Of a DNA stretch of 64,000 bases, positions 25,136-37,057 are shown one piece after another. Below the pieces are notes generated by a model that ran no database searches, was not told where the DNA came from, and was given only the letters and a program-made list of their open reading frames with translations. The position numbers were made by a program, and so were the translations under genes. Positions within the stretch are counted from its first letter, which is position 1; the number at the start of each line of letters is the position of its first letter. Source of the stretch: Cellvibrionaceae bacterium 1162T.S.0a.05 (GTDB taxonomy: Bacteria > Pseudomonadota > Gammaproteobacteria > Pseudomonadales > Cellvibrionaceae). The DNA is taken from positions 2,446,392 through 2,510,391 of the forward strand of contig LANB01000001.1 in NCBI GenBank assembly GCA_000964245.1. Reading direction: 5' to 3'.

Positions 25136-28100
25136 ATGGCTTACTCATATACTGAGAAAAAACGTATCCGAAAGGATTTTGGCAAACTGCCAGATGTAAT
25201 GGAAGTACCTTACTTATTGGCAATTCAATTAGATTCCTACAGAAAATTTACCCAGGCAGATACGCTTCCGGATGACCGCAAAGAACAAGGTCTGCATGCA
25301 GCGTTTAAATCTGTATTCCCAATTGTCAGTTATTCCGGTAGCGCCGCACTGGAATATGTGAGCTATTCGCTCGGCAAGCCAGTATTTGATGTTAGCGAAT
25401 GTGTATTGCGTGGTGCAACCTACGCTGTACCTTTGCGCGTAAAAGTGCGTTTGATTATTTACGATAAGGAATCGTCAAGCAAAGCCATCAAGGATATTAA
25501 AGAACAAGAAGTCTACATGGGTGAAATTCCGCTCATGACAGACAACGGTACTTTCGTTATCAACGGTACCGAGCGCGTGATCGTTTCCCAATTGCACCGT
25601 TCCCCCGGTGTATTCTTTGAGCACGATAAAGGTAAGACTCATTCATCCGGGAAGCTCTTGTATTCAGCGCGCGTGATCCCTTACCGTGGTTCATGGCTCG
25701 ATTTTGAATTTGATCCAAAAGACCTGGTTTACGTACGTATCGACCGCCGTAGAAAACTGCCTGCAACGATTTTGTTGCGCGCGCTGGGGTATTCTGCGGA
25801 AGAAATGCTCGAGATGTTTTTCGAAACCAGTCGCTTCTCAATTGAAGCGGATGGCAGCGTAAAACTCGAATTGGTTCCTTCACGTCTTCGAGGTGATGTC
25901 ACCACCTTTGAAATCAAAGACAAGAAAGGCAAAACCATTGTAGAAGAAGGCCGTCGTATTACCGCTCGCCACATTAACCAGCTTGAAAAAGCGGGTGTTA
26001 CCGAGCTGGACGTGCCGCGCGAGTATTTGCTTGGTCGTGCTTTGGCAAAAGACATTATTGATCCTGATTCTGGCGAAGTGCTGCTCGAATGTAATGCTGA
26101 AATTACCGAAGAAGCGCTGGAGACTCTGGCAAAAGCGGGTATCAATTCCATTGAAACGCTCTATACCAACGAGCTGGATTGCGGACCATTCGTTTCCGAT
26201 ACCTTGCGCAGCGACCCAACGCGCAACCAGTTGGAAGCGTTGGTCGAAATCTATCGCATGATGCGCCCTGGTGAGCCACCGACAAAAGAATCTGCGGAAG
26301 GCTTGTTCCAGAACCTGTTTTTCTCAACAGACCGTTACGACTTGTCGGCAGTCGGCCGTATGAAGTTCAACCGCCGTTTGGGCCGCCCTGACGAAACAGG
26401 TGAAGGCATTCTCTCCAATGAAGACATCGTTGAAGTTCTCAAAACCCTGATCGATATTCGCAACGGTAAAGGCACCGTGGATGATATTGATCACTTGGGT
26501 AACCGCCGCGTTCGTTCTGTGGGTGAAATGGCCGAGAACCAATTCCGTGTAGGTTTGGTTCGTGTTGAGCGCGCTGTTAAAGAACGTTTGTCCATGGCAG
26601 AGAGCGAAGGTTTAATGCCACAGGATTTAATTAACGCAAAACCGGTTGCGGCGGCTGTGAAAGAATTTTTCGGTTCCAGCCAGTTGTCCCAGTTTATGGA
26701 CCAAAACAACCCCTTGTCAGAAATTACGCACAAGCGTCGTGTTTCTGCACTGGGCCCAGGTGGTTTGACACGTGAACGTGCTGGCTTTGAGGTGCGCGAT
26801 GTGCATCCAACGCATTACGGCCGTGTTTGTCCCATCGAAACGCCTGAAGGTCCAAACATTGGTTTGATTAACTCATTGGCAACCTATGCGCGCACCAACG
26901 ATTACGGCTTCCTTGAAAGCCCGCATCGTAAAGTGGTGAACGGTAAAGTCACCGATGAAATTGAATATCTGTCCGCGATTAACGAAGCGCAGCACGTTAT
27001 TGCACAAGCGTCTGCAGAAACGGACGGCAAAGGTAAATTAACTGACGATCTCGTTAGCGTACGTTACCTCAACGAATTTACGCTGAAATCTGCTGAAGAA
27101 GTTCAGTACATGGACGTCAGTCCACGTCAGGTTGTTTCGGTTGCAGCCTCGTTGATTCCCTTCCTTGAGCACGATGATGCGAACCGTGCCTTGATGGGTT
27201 CAAACATGCAGCGTCAGGCAGTGCCCACACTGAAAGCCGAGAAGCCTCTTGTGGGTACCGGTATGGAGCGTCACGTTGCGCGTGATTCCGGTGTGTGTGT
27301 GGTGGCGAAACGCGGCGGCACCATCGAGCGCGTCGATGCTGCTCGAATTGTTGTACGCGTTGCGGATGATGAAGTCACAGCCGGTGAAGCGGGTGTGGAC
27401 ATTTACAAACTCACCAAGTACACGCGTTCCAACCAGAACACCTGTATTAACCAACGCCCAATTGTAAAAACCGGCGATACGGTTGCCCGTGGCGATATTC
27501 TCGCTGACGGCCCGTCTGTTGACCTCGGTGAATTGGCGCTGGGTCAAAACATGCGTATCGCATTTATGCCCTGGAATGGTTACAACTTTGAGGATTCCAT
27601 CCTTGTCAGTGAGCGCGTTGTGCAGGAAGACCGTTTCACAACCATTCACATTCAGGAATTAACGTGTATCGCGCGTGATACCAAGTTGGGCAGCGAAGAA
27701 ATTACCGCGGATATTCCCAACGTCGGTGAAGGTGCGCTCTCCAAACTCGACGAAAGCGGTATTGTTTACGTGGGTGCGGAAGTGAATGCTGGCGATATTC
27801 TTGTCGGTAAAGTTACACCGAAAGGTGAAACCCAATTAACGCCGGAAGAAAAACTTCTGCGCGCGATCTTCGGTGAAAAAGCCTCGGATGTGAAAGACAC
27901 GTCCTTGCGTGTGCCTTCGTCAGTAAAAGGTACAGTTATCGACGTTCAAGTCTTCACGCGTGACGGTCTGGAAAAAGATCAGCGTTCACTCGATATCGAG
28001 AAAATGCAACTCGATCAGGTCCGCGCGGATTTGAACGAAGAGTATCGCATTGTTGAAGGTGCAACCTTCGAACGTTTGCGTTCAGCACTTGTCGGCCAGA

Positions 28101-29221
28101 AAGCCGCGAGCGGCAAAGGCGTGAAAAAAGGCGCTGCGCTGACCGATGAAATGCTCGACGAACTGCCCCGTGAAGACTGGTTCAAGATTCGCATGAGCGA
28201 AGAAGCCTTGAATGAACAGTTGGATGCCGCTGAGCAACAATTGGCTGAGCGTCGCAAAGAACTCGATGATCGTTTTGAAGACAAAAAACGTAAGCTTGCA
28301 ACCGGTGATGATCTCGCACCAGGCGTGTTGAAAATCGTTAAGGTGTATCTTGCTATCAAGCGTCGTATTCAGCCTGGTGACAAGATGGCAGGTCGTCACG
28401 GAAACAAGGGTGTTATCTCGGTCATTATGCCGGTTGAAGATATGCCTTACGACGAAAACGGCGAGCCGATCGACATCGTATTGAACCCACTGGGTGTACC
28501 TTCGCGTATGAACGTGGGTCAGATTCTGGAAACGCATTTGGGTCTGGCATCGAAAGGTTTGGGGACAAAAATTGATGAGATGTTGAAGCAACAAGCTGCG
28601 ATTGCAGATTTGCGTAAATTGCTCGACACCATCTACAACCAAATCGGTGACAGCTACACCACTGAAGATCTGAAATCTTTCAGCGATGAAGAAATTATCG
28701 ACCTCGCGAAAAACCTCAGTGGCGGTGTGCCCATGGCGACACGCGCATTTGATGGTGCAAAAGAAACTGAAATCAAAGCCCTGCTTGAACTTGCAGGTAT
28801 GCCAACTTCCGGTCAAATGGTTCTCCATGATGGCCGCACCGGTGACGCTTTCCAGCGCCCTGTGACGGTTGGCTACATGTACATGCTCAAACTCAACCAC
28901 TTGGTGGATGACAAAATGCATGCGCGTTCAACGGGTTCTTACTCACTTGTTACGCAACAACCGCTGGGTGGTAAAGCGCAGTTTGGTGGACAGCGTTTCG
29001 GAGAGATGGAGGTCTGGGCACTCGAAGCTTACGGTGCTGCCTACACCTTGCAGGAAATGTTAACTGTGAAGTCCGATGACGTGGCCGGTCGAACCAAGAT
29101 GTATAAAAACATCGTGGATGGCGACCACCGCATGGAACCTGGTATGCCGGAATCTTTCAACGTATTGGTGAAAGAAATTCGCTCACTGGGTATCAACATC
29201 GAACTGGAACAAGAGAAGTAA
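25136..29221 (+). CDS. rpoB: RNA polymerase beta subunit
   Basis: 1361 residues, full length. The rifampicin region reads '[23 protein letters not shown]' followed by '[20 protein letters not shown]', the normal sensitive form with no known resistance change visible. The C-terminal '[19 protein letters not shown]' and '[28 protein letters not shown]' contribute to the active site and the beta-prime contact. It is 12 bp upstream of rpoC. Confidence 0.99.
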   Translation: MAYSYTEKKRIRKDFGKLPDVMEVPYLLAIQLDSYRKFTQADTLPDDRKEQGLHAAFKSVFPIVSYSGSAALEYVSYSLGKPVFDVSECVLRGATYAVPLRVKVRLIIYDKESSSKAIKDIKEQEVYMGEIPLMTDNGTFVINGTERVIVSQLHRSPGVFFEHDKGKTHSSGKLLYSARVIPYRGSWLDFEFDPKDLVYVRIDRRRKLPATILLRALGYSAEEMLEMFFETSRFSIEADGSVKLELVPSRLRGDVTTFEIKDKKGKTIVEEGRRITARHINQLEKAGVTELDVPREYLLGRALAKDIIDPDSGEVLLECNAEITEEALETLAKAGINSIETLYTNELDCGPFVSDTLRSDPTRNQLEALVEIYRMMRPGEPPTKESAEGLFQNLFFSTDRYDLSAVGRMKFNRRLGRPDETGEGILSNEDIVEVLKTLIDIRNGKGTVDDIDHLGNRRVRSVGEMAENQFRVGLVRVERAVKERLSMAESEGLMPQDLINAKPVAAAVKEFFGSSQLSQFMDQNNPLSEITHKRRVSALGPGGLTRERAGFEVRDVHPTHYGRVCPIETPEGPNIGLINSLATYARTNDYGFLESPHRKVVNGKVTDEIEYLSAINEAQHVIAQASAETDGKGKLTDDLVSVRYLNEFTLKSAEEVQYMDVSPRQVVSVAASLIPFLEHDDANRALMGSNMQRQAVPTLKAEKPLVGTGMERHVARDSGVCVVAKRGGTIERVDAARIVVRVADDEVTAGEAGVDIYKLTKYTRSNQNTCINQRPIVKTGDTVARGDILADGPSVDLGELALGQNMRIAFMPWNGYNFEDSILVSERVVQEDRFTTIHIQELTCIARDTKLGSEEITADIPNVGEGALSKLDESGIVYVGAEVNAGDILVGKVTPKGETQLTPEEKLLRAIFGEKASDVKDTSLRVPSSVKGTVIDVQVFTRDGLEKDQRSLDIEKMQLDQVRADLNEEYRIVEGATFERLRSALVGQKAASGKGVKKGAALTDEMLDELPREDWFKIRMSEEALNEQLDAAEQQLAERRKELDDRFEDKKRKLATGDDLAPGVLKIVKVYLAIKRRIQPGDKMAGRHGNKGVISVIMPVEDMPYDENGEPIDIVLNPLGVPSRMNVGQILETHLGLASKGLGTKIDEMLKQQAAIADLRKLLDTIYNQIGDSYTTEDLKSFSDEEIIDLAKNLSGGVPMATRAFDGAKETEIKALLELAGMPTSGQMVLHDGRTGDAFQRPVTVGYMYMLKLNHLVDDKMHARSTGSYSLVTQQPLGGKAQFGGQRFGEMEVWALEAYGAAYTLQEMLTVKSDDVAGRTKMYKNIVDGDHRMEPGMPESFNVLVKEIRSLGINIELEQEK

Positions 29222-29233
29222 GGAGGAAGCGCA

Positions 29234-32200
29234 ATGAAAGACTTATTAAATCTTCTTAAAAATCAAGGCCCCTCCGATGAGTTCGATGGTATTCGCATCG
29301 GGCTCGCTTCACCGGACATGATTCGTTCATGGTCTTTTGGTGAAGTGAAAAAACCGGAAACCATTAACTACCGTACCTTTAAGCCAGAGCGTGAGGGTTT
29401 GTTCTGTGCAAAAATTTTCGGGCCGGTAAAAGACTACGAATGTTTGTGCGGCAAGTACAAACGCATGAAGCACCGCGGCATTATTTGTGAAAAGTGTGGT
29501 GTGGAAGTGACCTTGGCGAAAGTGCGTCGTGATCGTATGGGTCACATCGAACTGGCCTGTCCTGTTGCTCACATCTGGTTTTTGAAATCCCTGCCTAGCC
29601 GTATTGGTTTGTTGTTGGATATGACACTGCGTTCCATTGAGCGTGTGTTGTACTTTGAATCTTATGTGGTCACCGATCCTGGTTTAACCACCCTGGAAAA
29701 AGGCCAACTGCTGACCGACGAACAATACTTCGAAGCCATGGAAGAATTTGGCGATGAATTCGAAGCAAAAATGGGTGCGGAAGCCATTCAACAATTGGTG
29801 AAAGAAATTGATCTCGAAGGTGAAGCACAATCGATTCGTGATGAGATCCCCAACACCAATTCCGAAACCAAAATTAAAAAATTCTCCAAGCGTTTGAAGT
29901 TGCTTGAAGCGTTCATTCAATCTGGCAACAAGCCCGAGTGGATGGTGATGGAAGCGCTGCCAGTATTGCCACCGGATTTGCGTCCCCTGGTTCCGCTGGA
30001 CGGTGGCCGCTTTGCGACGTCTGATTTGAACGATTTGTACCGTCGCGTCATCAACCGTAACAACCGCTTGAAGCGTTTGTTGGATTTGAATGCACCGGAC
30101 ATTATTGTTCGCAACGAAAAACGTATGCTGCAGGAATCTGTGGATGCGCTGCTGGATAACGGACGTCGCGGTCGCGCGATCACCGGTTCCAACAAGCGTC
30201 CATTAAAATCGCTTGCAGATATGATTAAAGGTAAGCAAGGTCGCTTCCGTCAAAACCTGCTCGGTAAGCGTGTGGACTACTCCGGTCGTTCTGTAATCGT
30301 GACCGGTCCTACCCTGCGTTTACACCAGTGTGGTCTGCCGAAAAAAATGGCTCTCGAATTGTTCAAGCCTTTTATTTTCAGCAAACTCGAATTGCGCGGT
30401 TTGGCGACCACAATTAAAGCCGCCAAGAAAATGGTCGAGCGTGAAGAGCCCGTTGTATGGGATATCCTCGACGAAGTGATTCGCGAGCACCCGGTACTGC
30501 TTAACCGTGCACCGACACTTCACCGTTTGGGTATTCAGGCTTTCGAACCGGTACTGATTGAAGGTAAAGCGATTCAGTTGCACCCACTTGTGTGTGCGGC
30601 GTATAACGCTGACTTCGATGGTGACCAAATGGCGGTCCACGTACCGTTAACAATCGAAGCACAGCTTGAAGCGCGTGCCTTGATGATGTCGACCAACAAC
30701 ATTCTTTCTCCCGCTTCCGGTGAGCCCATTATCGTACCGTCGCAGGACGTTGTACTGGGTTTGTACTGGATGACACGTGAGCGTATCAATGACAAAGGTG
30801 AAGGCATGGTCTTCGCTGATGCCAACGAAGTGTCGCGCGCGTTCTATTCCAAACAAGTCGGCTTGCAAGCGCGTATTAAAGTGCGTGTACGTGAAGTTCA
30901 CTTGCGTGAAGATGGCGAGCGCGAAGAAAAAGTTGCACTGCTTGATACCACGGTTGGCCGTATGTTGCTCTGGGAAATTGTACCCGAAGGGATTCCCTTC
31001 GATATGGTTAACAAGCCGATGGTGAAGAAAGCCATCTCCGCGATTATTAATTTCTGTTATCGCGTTGTCGGTTTGAAAGCGACAGTGATCTTCGCAGACA
31101 AACTGATGTACATGGGTTACGACTTCAGCTCCAAATCAGGTTCGTCCATCGGTGTTAACGACTTTGCGATTCCTGAATCAAAAGCGGGCATCATCGAAAG
31201 CGCTGACGAAGAAGTTAAGGAAATTGAAGGCCAATACGCCTCCGGTCTGGTTACTCAGGGTGAGAAATACAACAAAGTGATCGACATCTGGTCACGTGCG
31301 AACGACCTCGTGGCGAAGTCCATGATGGAAGGTATTTCCAAAGAGTCTGTGATCAACAAAGCCGGTGAAGAAGAAGAGCAAAGCTCCTACAACTCCGTAT
31401 TTATGTATGCTGACTCCGGTGCGCGTGGTTCGCCCGCCCAGATTCGTCAGTTGGCAGGTATGCGTGGTTTGATGGCGCGTCCCGATGGCTCGATTATCGA
31501 AACGCCGATTACGGCAAACTTCCGTGAAGGTTTGACGGTACAGGAATACTTTATTTCCACGCACGGTGCGCGTAAAGGTTTGGCCGATACCGCATTGAAA
31601 ACGGCTAACTCAGGTTACCTGACGCGTCGTCTCGTGGACGTTGCCCAGGACGTTGTTGTAACCGAGCCGGATTGTGGTACTGATCAGGGCCTGAACATGA
31701 CGCCTGTTATTGAAGGTGGTGATGTTATTGAGTCTCTCGGTGATCGTATTCTCGGTCGCGTAGTTGCCCGTGATGTGATGGCGTCTGACAGTGATGAAAT
31801 CCTGGTTCCCGCCGGCACCATGATCGACGAGAAATGGGTTGAGCGTATTGAAGGCATGGGTATCGACGAAGTGTGTGTTCGCTCCGCGATTACCTGTGAA
31901 ACACGCTACGGTATCTGTTCCCAGTGTTACGGCCGTGATCTGGCCCGAGGACACAAGGCCAACATCGGTGAAGCCATTGGTGTTATCGCGGCCCAGTCCA
32001 TCGGTGAGCCCGGTACTCAGCTGACCATGCGTACTTTCCACATCGGTGGTGCGGCAAGCCGTGCTTCTGCTGCCGACAGTGTTGAAGTGAAACAGGACGG
32101 TACTGTTCGTCTGCATAACATCAAGGTTGTCCAGCGCGAAAGTGGTGAATTGGTGGCGGTGAGCCGTTCCGGTGAATTGGCGGTTGCCGACTCCGCCGGT

Positions 32201-33460
32201 CGCGAGCGCGAGCGTTACAAGATTCCTTACGGTGCGGTTATTTCTGTTAAAGATGGCGAGAAAGTGGACGGCGGCAGCATTGTGGCCAAATGGGATCCAC
32301 ACACTCACCCCATCGTGACAGAAGTTGCGGGTAAGGTTGCCCTCTCCGGTATGGATGAAGGTGTATCTGTTCGCAAGCAAACGGATGACTTGACCGGTTT
32401 GTCTTCCACAGAAGTGATCGATCCGGCAGAGCGTCCTGCAGCCGGTAAAGACCACAAGCCTGCGGTAACGCTGGTAGGTGAAGACGGTAAGGAACTGACG
32501 CTGGCCAACTCTAACCAGCCTGCGCACTACTTGCTGCCTGGTAAAGCGATCTTGAGCTTGAACGATGGCGACCACGTTGGTGTGGGTGACATCATCGCGC
32601 GTATTCCTCAGGAAGGTTCAAAAACCCGCGATATCACGGGTGGTCTGCCGCGTGTTGCCGACTTGTTCGAAGCGCGTAAGCCGAAAGAGCCTTCAATTCT
32701 GGCGGAAATCTCCGGTATCGTAAGCTTCGGTAAAGAAACCAAAGGCAAGCGTCGCCTGGTAATTACACCTGCAGACGGTTCGCCTCTACCAGACGGTTCT
32801 ACACACTACGAAGTGTTGATTCCGAAGCACCGTCAATTGACTGTGTTCGAAGGTGAAACAGTTGCCAAGGGTGAAGTTGTCTCCGATGGCCCGAGTAACC
32901 CGCACGACATTCTGCGCTTACAAGGCGTTGAAGAGCTTGCACGTTACATCACCAACGAAATCCAGGACGTTTACCGTCTGCAAGGTGTGAAGATTAACGA
33001 TAAGCATATCGAAGTTATCGTGCGTCAAATGCTGCGTAAGGCGGAAATCACTGCGATGGGGGATTCCGAGTTCGTAAAAGGCGAGCAAGTGGAATACAAC
33101 AACGTGCTCGAAGTGAACGAGAAAATGCGTGCCGACGGCCGACAGCCCGCGCAGTTCGAGCGTCAATTGTTGGGTATCACCAAAGCCTCGCTGGCGACCG
33201 AAAGCTTCATCTCTGCGGCCTCCTTCCAGGAGACTACACGCGTACTGACCGAAGCGTCTGTTACCGGCAAGATCGATAACCTGCGCGGCCTGAAAGAGAA
33301 CGTGGTGGTTGGTCGTTTGATTCCCGCCGGTACCGGTTTGGCTTACCACGCAGAACGTCGCCGCAAACGCGAAGAAGTGGATACAGGTGCAGAGCCAAGC
33401 GTAAGTGCAGCAGAAATCGAAGCCGCGTTGACGGAAGCGCTGAAATCCAGCGAAGCGTAA
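29234..33460 (+). CDS. rpoC: RNA polymerase beta-prime subunit
   Basis: 1408 residues, full length. Zinc finger '[20 protein letters not shown]' near the N-terminus; catalytic Mg-binding '[12 protein letters not shown]'; second zinc site '[20 protein letters not shown]'; bridge-helix and trigger-loop region intact ('[19 protein letters not shown]'). RBS GGAGG before ATG 29234. A strong terminator follows. Confidence 0.99.
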   Translation: MKDLLNLLKNQGPSDEFDGIRIGLASPDMIRSWSFGEVKKPETINYRTFKPEREGLFCAKIFGPVKDYECLCGKYKRMKHRGIICEKCGVEVTLAKVRRDRMGHIELACPVAHIWFLKSLPSRIGLLLDMTLRSIERVLYFESYVVTDPGLTTLEKGQLLTDEQYFEAMEEFGDEFEAKMGAEAIQQLVKEIDLEGEAQSIRDEIPNTNSETKIKKFSKRLKLLEAFIQSGNKPEWMVMEALPVLPPDLRPLVPLDGGRFATSDLNDLYRRVINRNNRLKRLLDLNAPDIIVRNEKRMLQESVDALLDNGRRGRAITGSNKRPLKSLADMIKGKQGRFRQNLLGKRVDYSGRSVIVTGPTLRLHQCGLPKKMALELFKPFIFSKLELRGLATTIKAAKKMVEREEPVVWDILDEVIREHPVLLNRAPTLHRLGIQAFEPVLIEGKAIQLHPLVCAAYNADFDGDQMAVHVPLTIEAQLEARALMMSTNNILSPASGEPIIVPSQDVVLGLYWMTRERINDKGEGMVFADANEVSRAFYSKQVGLQARIKVRVREVHLREDGEREEKVALLDTTVGRMLLWEIVPEGIPFDMVNKPMVKKAISAIINFCYRVVGLKATVIFADKLMYMGYDFSSKSGSSIGVNDFAIPESKAGIIESADEEVKEIEGQYASGLVTQGEKYNKVIDIWSRANDLVAKSMMEGISKESVINKAGEEEEQSSYNSVFMYADSGARGSPAQIRQLAGMRGLMARPDGSIIETPITANFREGLTVQEYFISTHGARKGLADTALKTANSGYLTRRLVDVAQDVVVTEPDCGTDQGLNMTPVIEGGDVIESLGDRILGRVVARDVMASDSDEILVPAGTMIDEKWVERIEGMGIDEVCVRSAITCETRYGICSQCYGRDLARGHKANIGEAIGVIAAQSIGEPGTQLTMRTFHIGGAASRASAADSVEVKQDGTVRLHNIKVVQRESGELVAVSRSGELAVADSAGRERERYKIPYGAVISVKDGEKVDGGSIVAKWDPHTHPIVTEVAGKVALSGMDEGVSVRKQTDDLTGLSSTEVIDPAERPAAGKDHKPAVTLVGEDGKELTLANSNQPAHYLLPGKAILSLNDGDHVGVGDIIARIPQEGSKTRDITGGLPRVADLFEARKPKEPSILAEISGIVSFGKETKGKRRLVITPADGSPLPDGSTHYEVLIPKHRQLTVFEGETVAKGEVVSDGPSNPHDILRLQGVEELARYITNEIQDVYRLQGVKINDKHIEVIVRQMLRKAEITAMGDSEFVKGEQVEYNNVLEVNEKMRADGRQPAQFERQLLGITKASLATESFISAASFQETTRVLTEASVTGKIDNLRGLKENVVVGRLIPAGTGLAYHAERRRKREEVDTGAEPSVSAAEIEAALTEALKSSEA

Positions 33461-33480
33461 ACAATCGTTTAATTGCTATA

Positions 33481-33508
33481 AAAGGGCCGCTTTTGCGGCC
33501 TTTTTTTT
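33481..33508 (+). terminator. Intrinsic terminator after rpoC
   Basis: GGCCGC, TTTT loop, GCGGCC, followed by eight T. It starts about 20 bp after the rpoC stop and ends the ribosomal/RNA polymerase operon. Confidence 0.88.
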
Positions 33509-33708
33509 GCCTAACGAGACAGTTTCTGTAGAATTTTGCGCCATTTGTGCGACTTGTGTACAAATCCCTTCCCATTACTTATTTTTAATTAGACAATAAG
33601 CACCCTGCTGAACATTTCAGTAGTAAAACGGGGATGTGCGTTAACAGCATTACTCGTACATAACCATAAATAATTATTCATCATGTTTGTAATAATCGGG
33701 GACTGACC

Positions 33709-35904
33709 ATGAATAGAATCCCATTCATTCGGGTGTTCACGGCCGTATTAGGCTTTTCGACACTCTCTATCATCACACCTGCACAAGCGCAAAGTAGCTG
33801 CCAATGTAATTGGTATGGCCAGGGTTATTGGCCCGTGTGCGAAAACCAGGCAAGCGGCTGGGGCTATGAAAATGGCCAAAGCTGTATCGGTGAAAACACT
33901 TGTAACAGCCAGGGCCAATACAGCCCAGGCGGCGTCGAGTGTGATGGCACCGGTAGCTCATCTTCTTCCAGCTCAAGCAGCTCCAGCTCGTCATCTTCCA
34001 GTTCGAGCAGCTCAAGCTCTTCGTCTTCCAGTTCGAGTAGCTCCAGTTCTTCCTCTTCCAGTTCTTCTGGTAGTTCGGGCGGTAGCTCACTCGTGGTTGA
34101 GCTTGAAAGTTTATCTTCACAATCCAGCTTCTCGCCCTTCAGCGTGCAAAGCGATGGCGCTGCGTCCGGTGGCCAATACATTGTTTGGCCCAACAACGGC
34201 TCTAACCAGATTAATAGCAATGCGAGCGACGGTACCAGTGGACAAGTTGCGGTCAGCTTCAGTTTGTCACAGCAAAGTAATGTTGTTGTAAGTGTCCGTG
34301 CAAACCTGGGCAGCGGCGATGACGATTCATTCCACTACAAAATGGACAACGGCAATTGGTCAACGCAAAACAACACGCAAACGAACGGTTGGGGTAATTT
34401 GCAAGTAACAACCTTCACAAATCTTTCTGCAGGCAATCACACCTTTAGAATCCAGCGTCGTGAAGATGGTGCTCAACTTGATCGCGTAACGCTGACCGCT
34501 GCGAACGGCTCAATCAGCTCCGGGAATAACTCATCTTCGAGTTCGTCCAGTAGTTCTTCTTCCAGCTCTTCTTCTAGCTCCAGCAGCAGCTCATCCTCTT
34601 CCAGTTCTTCTTCAAGTTCTGGCGGTGGTGCAAATAGCGTGACTGTGCGTATGAGCGGCGTTGTTGGTGACGAGAGTGTTAGTCTGGAAATCGGCGGCCA
34701 AACAATTCAGACATGGACGCTCAGCACCAGCATGATGGACTACAGTGTTAACACCAACAGCACTGGCGAATTGCGTGTTGCTTTCACGAATGATGAAGGT
34801 GATCGCGATGTTCAAGTCGATTATGTAATTGTGAACGGCGTGGTTTACGAAGCAGAGGACCAGCAAGATAACACCGGTGCTTATGACGGTTCTTGCGGTG
34901 GTGGCAGCTTTTCAGAAATGTTGCACTGTAACGGTTCTATCGGTTTTGGCGACCCCTTTAATGGAAGTTCAAGCTCTTCTTCCTCTTCTTCCAGTTCATC
35001 GTCAAGCTCCAGCTCGTCTTCGAGTTCCAGTAGCTCCTCGGGTGGCCGTCAATTCCCACCGTTCTTTGTGGGTAACATCACCACTAACGGCAGTGTACGT
35101 TCTGACTTTATCCAATACTGGGATCAAATCACTCCTGAAAACGAAGGTAAGTGGGGGTCCGTTGAAAGCTCGCGTGATAACTACAACTGGGGACCGCTTG
35201 ATGCGATCTACAACTATGCACGTTCCAACGGCATTCCAGTAAAAGCACACACCATGGTGTGGGGCAGCCAACGTCCTAACTGGATCGATGGTTTGAGTGC
35301 GTCAGAACAGCGTGCAGAAATTGAAGAGTGGATTAGCGATTACTGTGAACGTTATCCCGACACACAAATGATCGACGTTGTGAATGAAGCCTTGTCTTCA
35401 CACGCACCGGCGAACTACGCGCAGAATGCATTTGGCAGCGACTGGATTACAGAATCTTTCCGTTTGACGCGTCAATACTGTCCAAACGCGATCCTGATTT
35501 ACAACGACTACAACTTCATGACCTGGGATACCGATGGGATTATGGATTTAATCCGTCCGGCAGTGAATTCCGGTTATGTCGATGCGGTAGGTGTGCAGGC
35601 GCACAGTCTGTACGATCCTCGTGTTTGGTCGGCCCAGGAAATCCAGGACAAGCTTGATTTGATTTCTACTCTTGGTGTGCCCATTTATGTTTCCGAGTAC
35701 GACATTGAAGCCACCAATGATCAAACTCAACTGGAATACATGCAGATGCATTTCCCTGTTTTCTACAACCACCCGAACGTTGTTGGTATCACGCTCTGGG
35801 GTTATGTTGTGGGATCAACCTGGCGAAATGGTACTGGCCTGATTCAAAGTAATGGCCAGCAACGTCCTGCCATGCAATGGTTGATGAATTATCTCGGCAG
35901 ATAA
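33709..35904 (+). CDS. Secreted modular xylanase: CBM10, CBM35/6-like, CBM60-like, GH10
   Basis: 731 residues. Signal peptide 1-28. CBM10 at about 29-78 ('CQCNWYGQGYWPVCENQ', six Cys). Polyserine linker 82-126. A CBM35/CBM6-like beta-sandwich at about 128-264. Polyserine 276-304. A CBM60-like calcium-dependent module at about 308-417 ('VQVDYVIVNGVVYEAEDQ', 'HCNGSIGFGD'). Polyserine 420-444. GH10 catalytic domain 448-731: 'QITPENEGKWG', acid/base E560 ('VVNEAL') and nucleophile E663 ('VSEYD'). GH10 enzymes cut internal beta-1,4 bonds of xylan; CBM10 binds cellulose and CBM60 xylan or galactan. Polyserine linkers of this type are typical of Cellvibrionaceae. It stands alone between two terminators, so it is its own transcription unit. 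The GH10 domain is rather short but has the core motifs. Confidence 0.93.
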   Translation: MNRIPFIRVFTAVLGFSTLSIITPAQAQSSCQCNWYGQGYWPVCENQASGWGYENGQSCIGENTCNSQGQYSPGGVECDGTGSSSSSSSSSSSSSSSSSSSSSSSSSSSSSSSSSSSSSSGSSGGSSLVVELESLSSQSSFSPFSVQSDGAASGGQYIVWPNNGSNQINSNASDGTSGQVAVSFSLSQQSNVVVSVRANLGSGDDDSFHYKMDNGNWSTQNNTQTNGWGNLQVTTFTNLSAGNHTFRIQRREDGAQLDRVTLTAANGSISSGNNSSSSSSSSSSSSSSSSSSSSSSSSSSSSSSGGGANSVTVRMSGVVGDESVSLEIGGQTIQTWTLSTSMMDYSVNTNSTGELRVAFTNDEGDRDVQVDYVIVNGVVYEAEDQQDNTGAYDGSCGGGSFSEMLHCNGSIGFGDPFNGSSSSSSSSSSSSSSSSSSSSSSSSSGGRQFPPFFVGNITTNGSVRSDFIQYWDQITPENEGKWGSVESSRDNYNWGPLDAIYNYARSNGIPVKAHTMVWGSQRPNWIDGLSASEQRAEIEEWISDYCERYPDTQMIDVVNEALSSHAPANYAQNAFGSDWITESFRLTRQYCPNAILIYNDYNFMTWDTDGIMDLIRPAVNSGYVDAVGVQAHSLYDPRVWSAQEIQDKLDLISTLGVPIYVSEYDIEATNDQTQLEYMQMHFPVFYNHPNVVGITLWGYVVGSTWRNGTGLIQSNGQQRPAMQWLMNYLGR

Positions 35905-35933
35905 AGCCAGGTGATTATCAACAAACAGGAAAC

Positions 35934-35963
35934 AAAAAGCCCCGCATATGCGGGGCTTTTTTT
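35934..35963. terminator. Terminator after the GH10 gene (bidirectional)
   Basis: AAAAAGCCCCGC, ATAT loop, GCGGGGCTTTTT: a symmetric 12-bp stem with T-runs on both strands. It can end the xylanase gene and the minus-strand htpX. Confidence 0.88.
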
Positions 35964-36036
35964 GTGTCCTGTTTTTTCTTTTAAGTCAAAAAAGATACAG
36001 CGTTTTTAAACACTCAAATAAATAGGCAGTTGCATT

Positions 36037-36927
36037 TTATAAGCTTTGCAGGGCTTGAATGCGTTGTTCCAAGGGCGGATGCGTCGCAAAGGCTTTCATA
36101 AAGTTTTCACGAAAACCTGCAGAGATTCCAAAAGCGGTAAGAGTGTCCGGCATTTGGTTCGGGACTTTTGCACGGCTCTCTTCGAGTAGCCGATTGAGCG
36201 CCCCAATCATCGGCGCTTTGCCAGCAAGTTGTGCGCCGGCGTAGTCCGCTCGGTATTCGCGCTTGCGAGAGAACCAGGCAACAATCATGTTGGCGAGGAA
36301 GGCGAGTATCAACTCGGCAACGATGGTTGTCACGAAGTATCCCAATCCATGGCCGCGCTCGTTTTTGAGCACCACGCGATCGACAAAGTGCCCAATAATT
36401 CGCGCAAAAAACATGACGAAGGTATTTACCACACCTTGAACGAGCGCAAGGGTAACCATATCGCCGTTGGCGACGTGGCCAATTTCATGAGCCAGAACAG
36501 CACGAACCTCGTCGCGACGGAACCGGTGCAATAAGCCTTCGCTAACAGCAACCAGGGAGGCATTTTTGTTCCAGCCGGTGGCAAAAGCATTGGACTGTTG
36601 CGCGGGGAAGATTCCCACTTCTGGCATGCCGATATTGGCTTTTTCTGCCAGTTCTTGCACCGTGGCGAGTAACCACTGCTCGTCCGCGTTACGAGGCTGT
36701 TCGATAATGCGTGTGCCAGTTGTTCTTTTTGCCAACCACTTGGACAGAAAAAGCGATATCAGGGCACCGCTAAAGCCAAAAATGCCACAGAAGACCAGCA
36801 GGGCATTGAGGTTCAGATTGGCGCCACTCGCGTCCAGGTAGCTGCCAACGCCCAGCAAATTCAGGGTGATACTGGCAACGGCGAGCACGGCGAAGTTCGT
36901 TGCCAGAAAAAGAATAATTCTAAACAT
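36037..36927 (-). CDS. htpX: HtpX-type membrane zinc protease (M48)
   Basis: 296 residues from ATG 36927 ('[11 protein letters not shown]', as in other HtpX). The upstream ATG at 36948 would add 7 atypical residues. Two N-terminal membrane helices (about 4-24 and 40-62), zinc site 'HEIGH' (H147, E148, H151) and two more helices (about 155-175 and 190-212). It degrades misfolded inner-membrane proteins with FtsH and is commonly under Cpx or heat-shock control. No control site is identified here. Confidence 0.95.
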   Translation of the reverse strand: MFRIILFLATNFAVLAVASITLNLLGVGSYLDASGANLNLNALLVFCGIFGFSGALISLFLSKWLAKRTTGTRIIEQPRNADEQWLLATVQELAEKANIGMPEVGIFPAQQSNAFATGWNKNASLVAVSEGLLHRFRRDEVRAVLAHEIGHVANGDMVTLALVQGVVNTFVMFFARIIGHFVDRVVLKNERGHGLGYFVTTIVAELILAFLANMIVAWFSRKREYRADYAGAQLAGKAPMIGALNRLLEESRAKVPNQMPDTLTAFGISAGFRENFMKAFATHPPLEQRIQALQSL

Positions 36928-37057
36928 AGTGCTCAGCCTCAAAAGCATAAGAGTTTATCTGAGCACAGATATATTGCCGATATTGCTAATTTTCAAGGGT
37001 GGGAAATATGAAAACTTCGTGACTATTGTTCACCTTATTCGCCGACTCGCCGTTCTA

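Noticed and set aside
28082..28921. 279-codon open frame antisense to rpoB
   Set aside because: It is the mirror of a highly expressed gene with strong codon bias; no RBS or protein motif.
31610..32575. 321-codon open frame antisense to rpoC
   Set aside because: Same reason; the opposite strand encodes full-length, conserved beta-prime with intact motifs.
33951..34086. Repetitive AGC/TCN runs as a possible CRISPR or satellite
   Set aside because: The repeats are polyserine codons in frame with a secreted xylanase; there are no spacers of fixed length.
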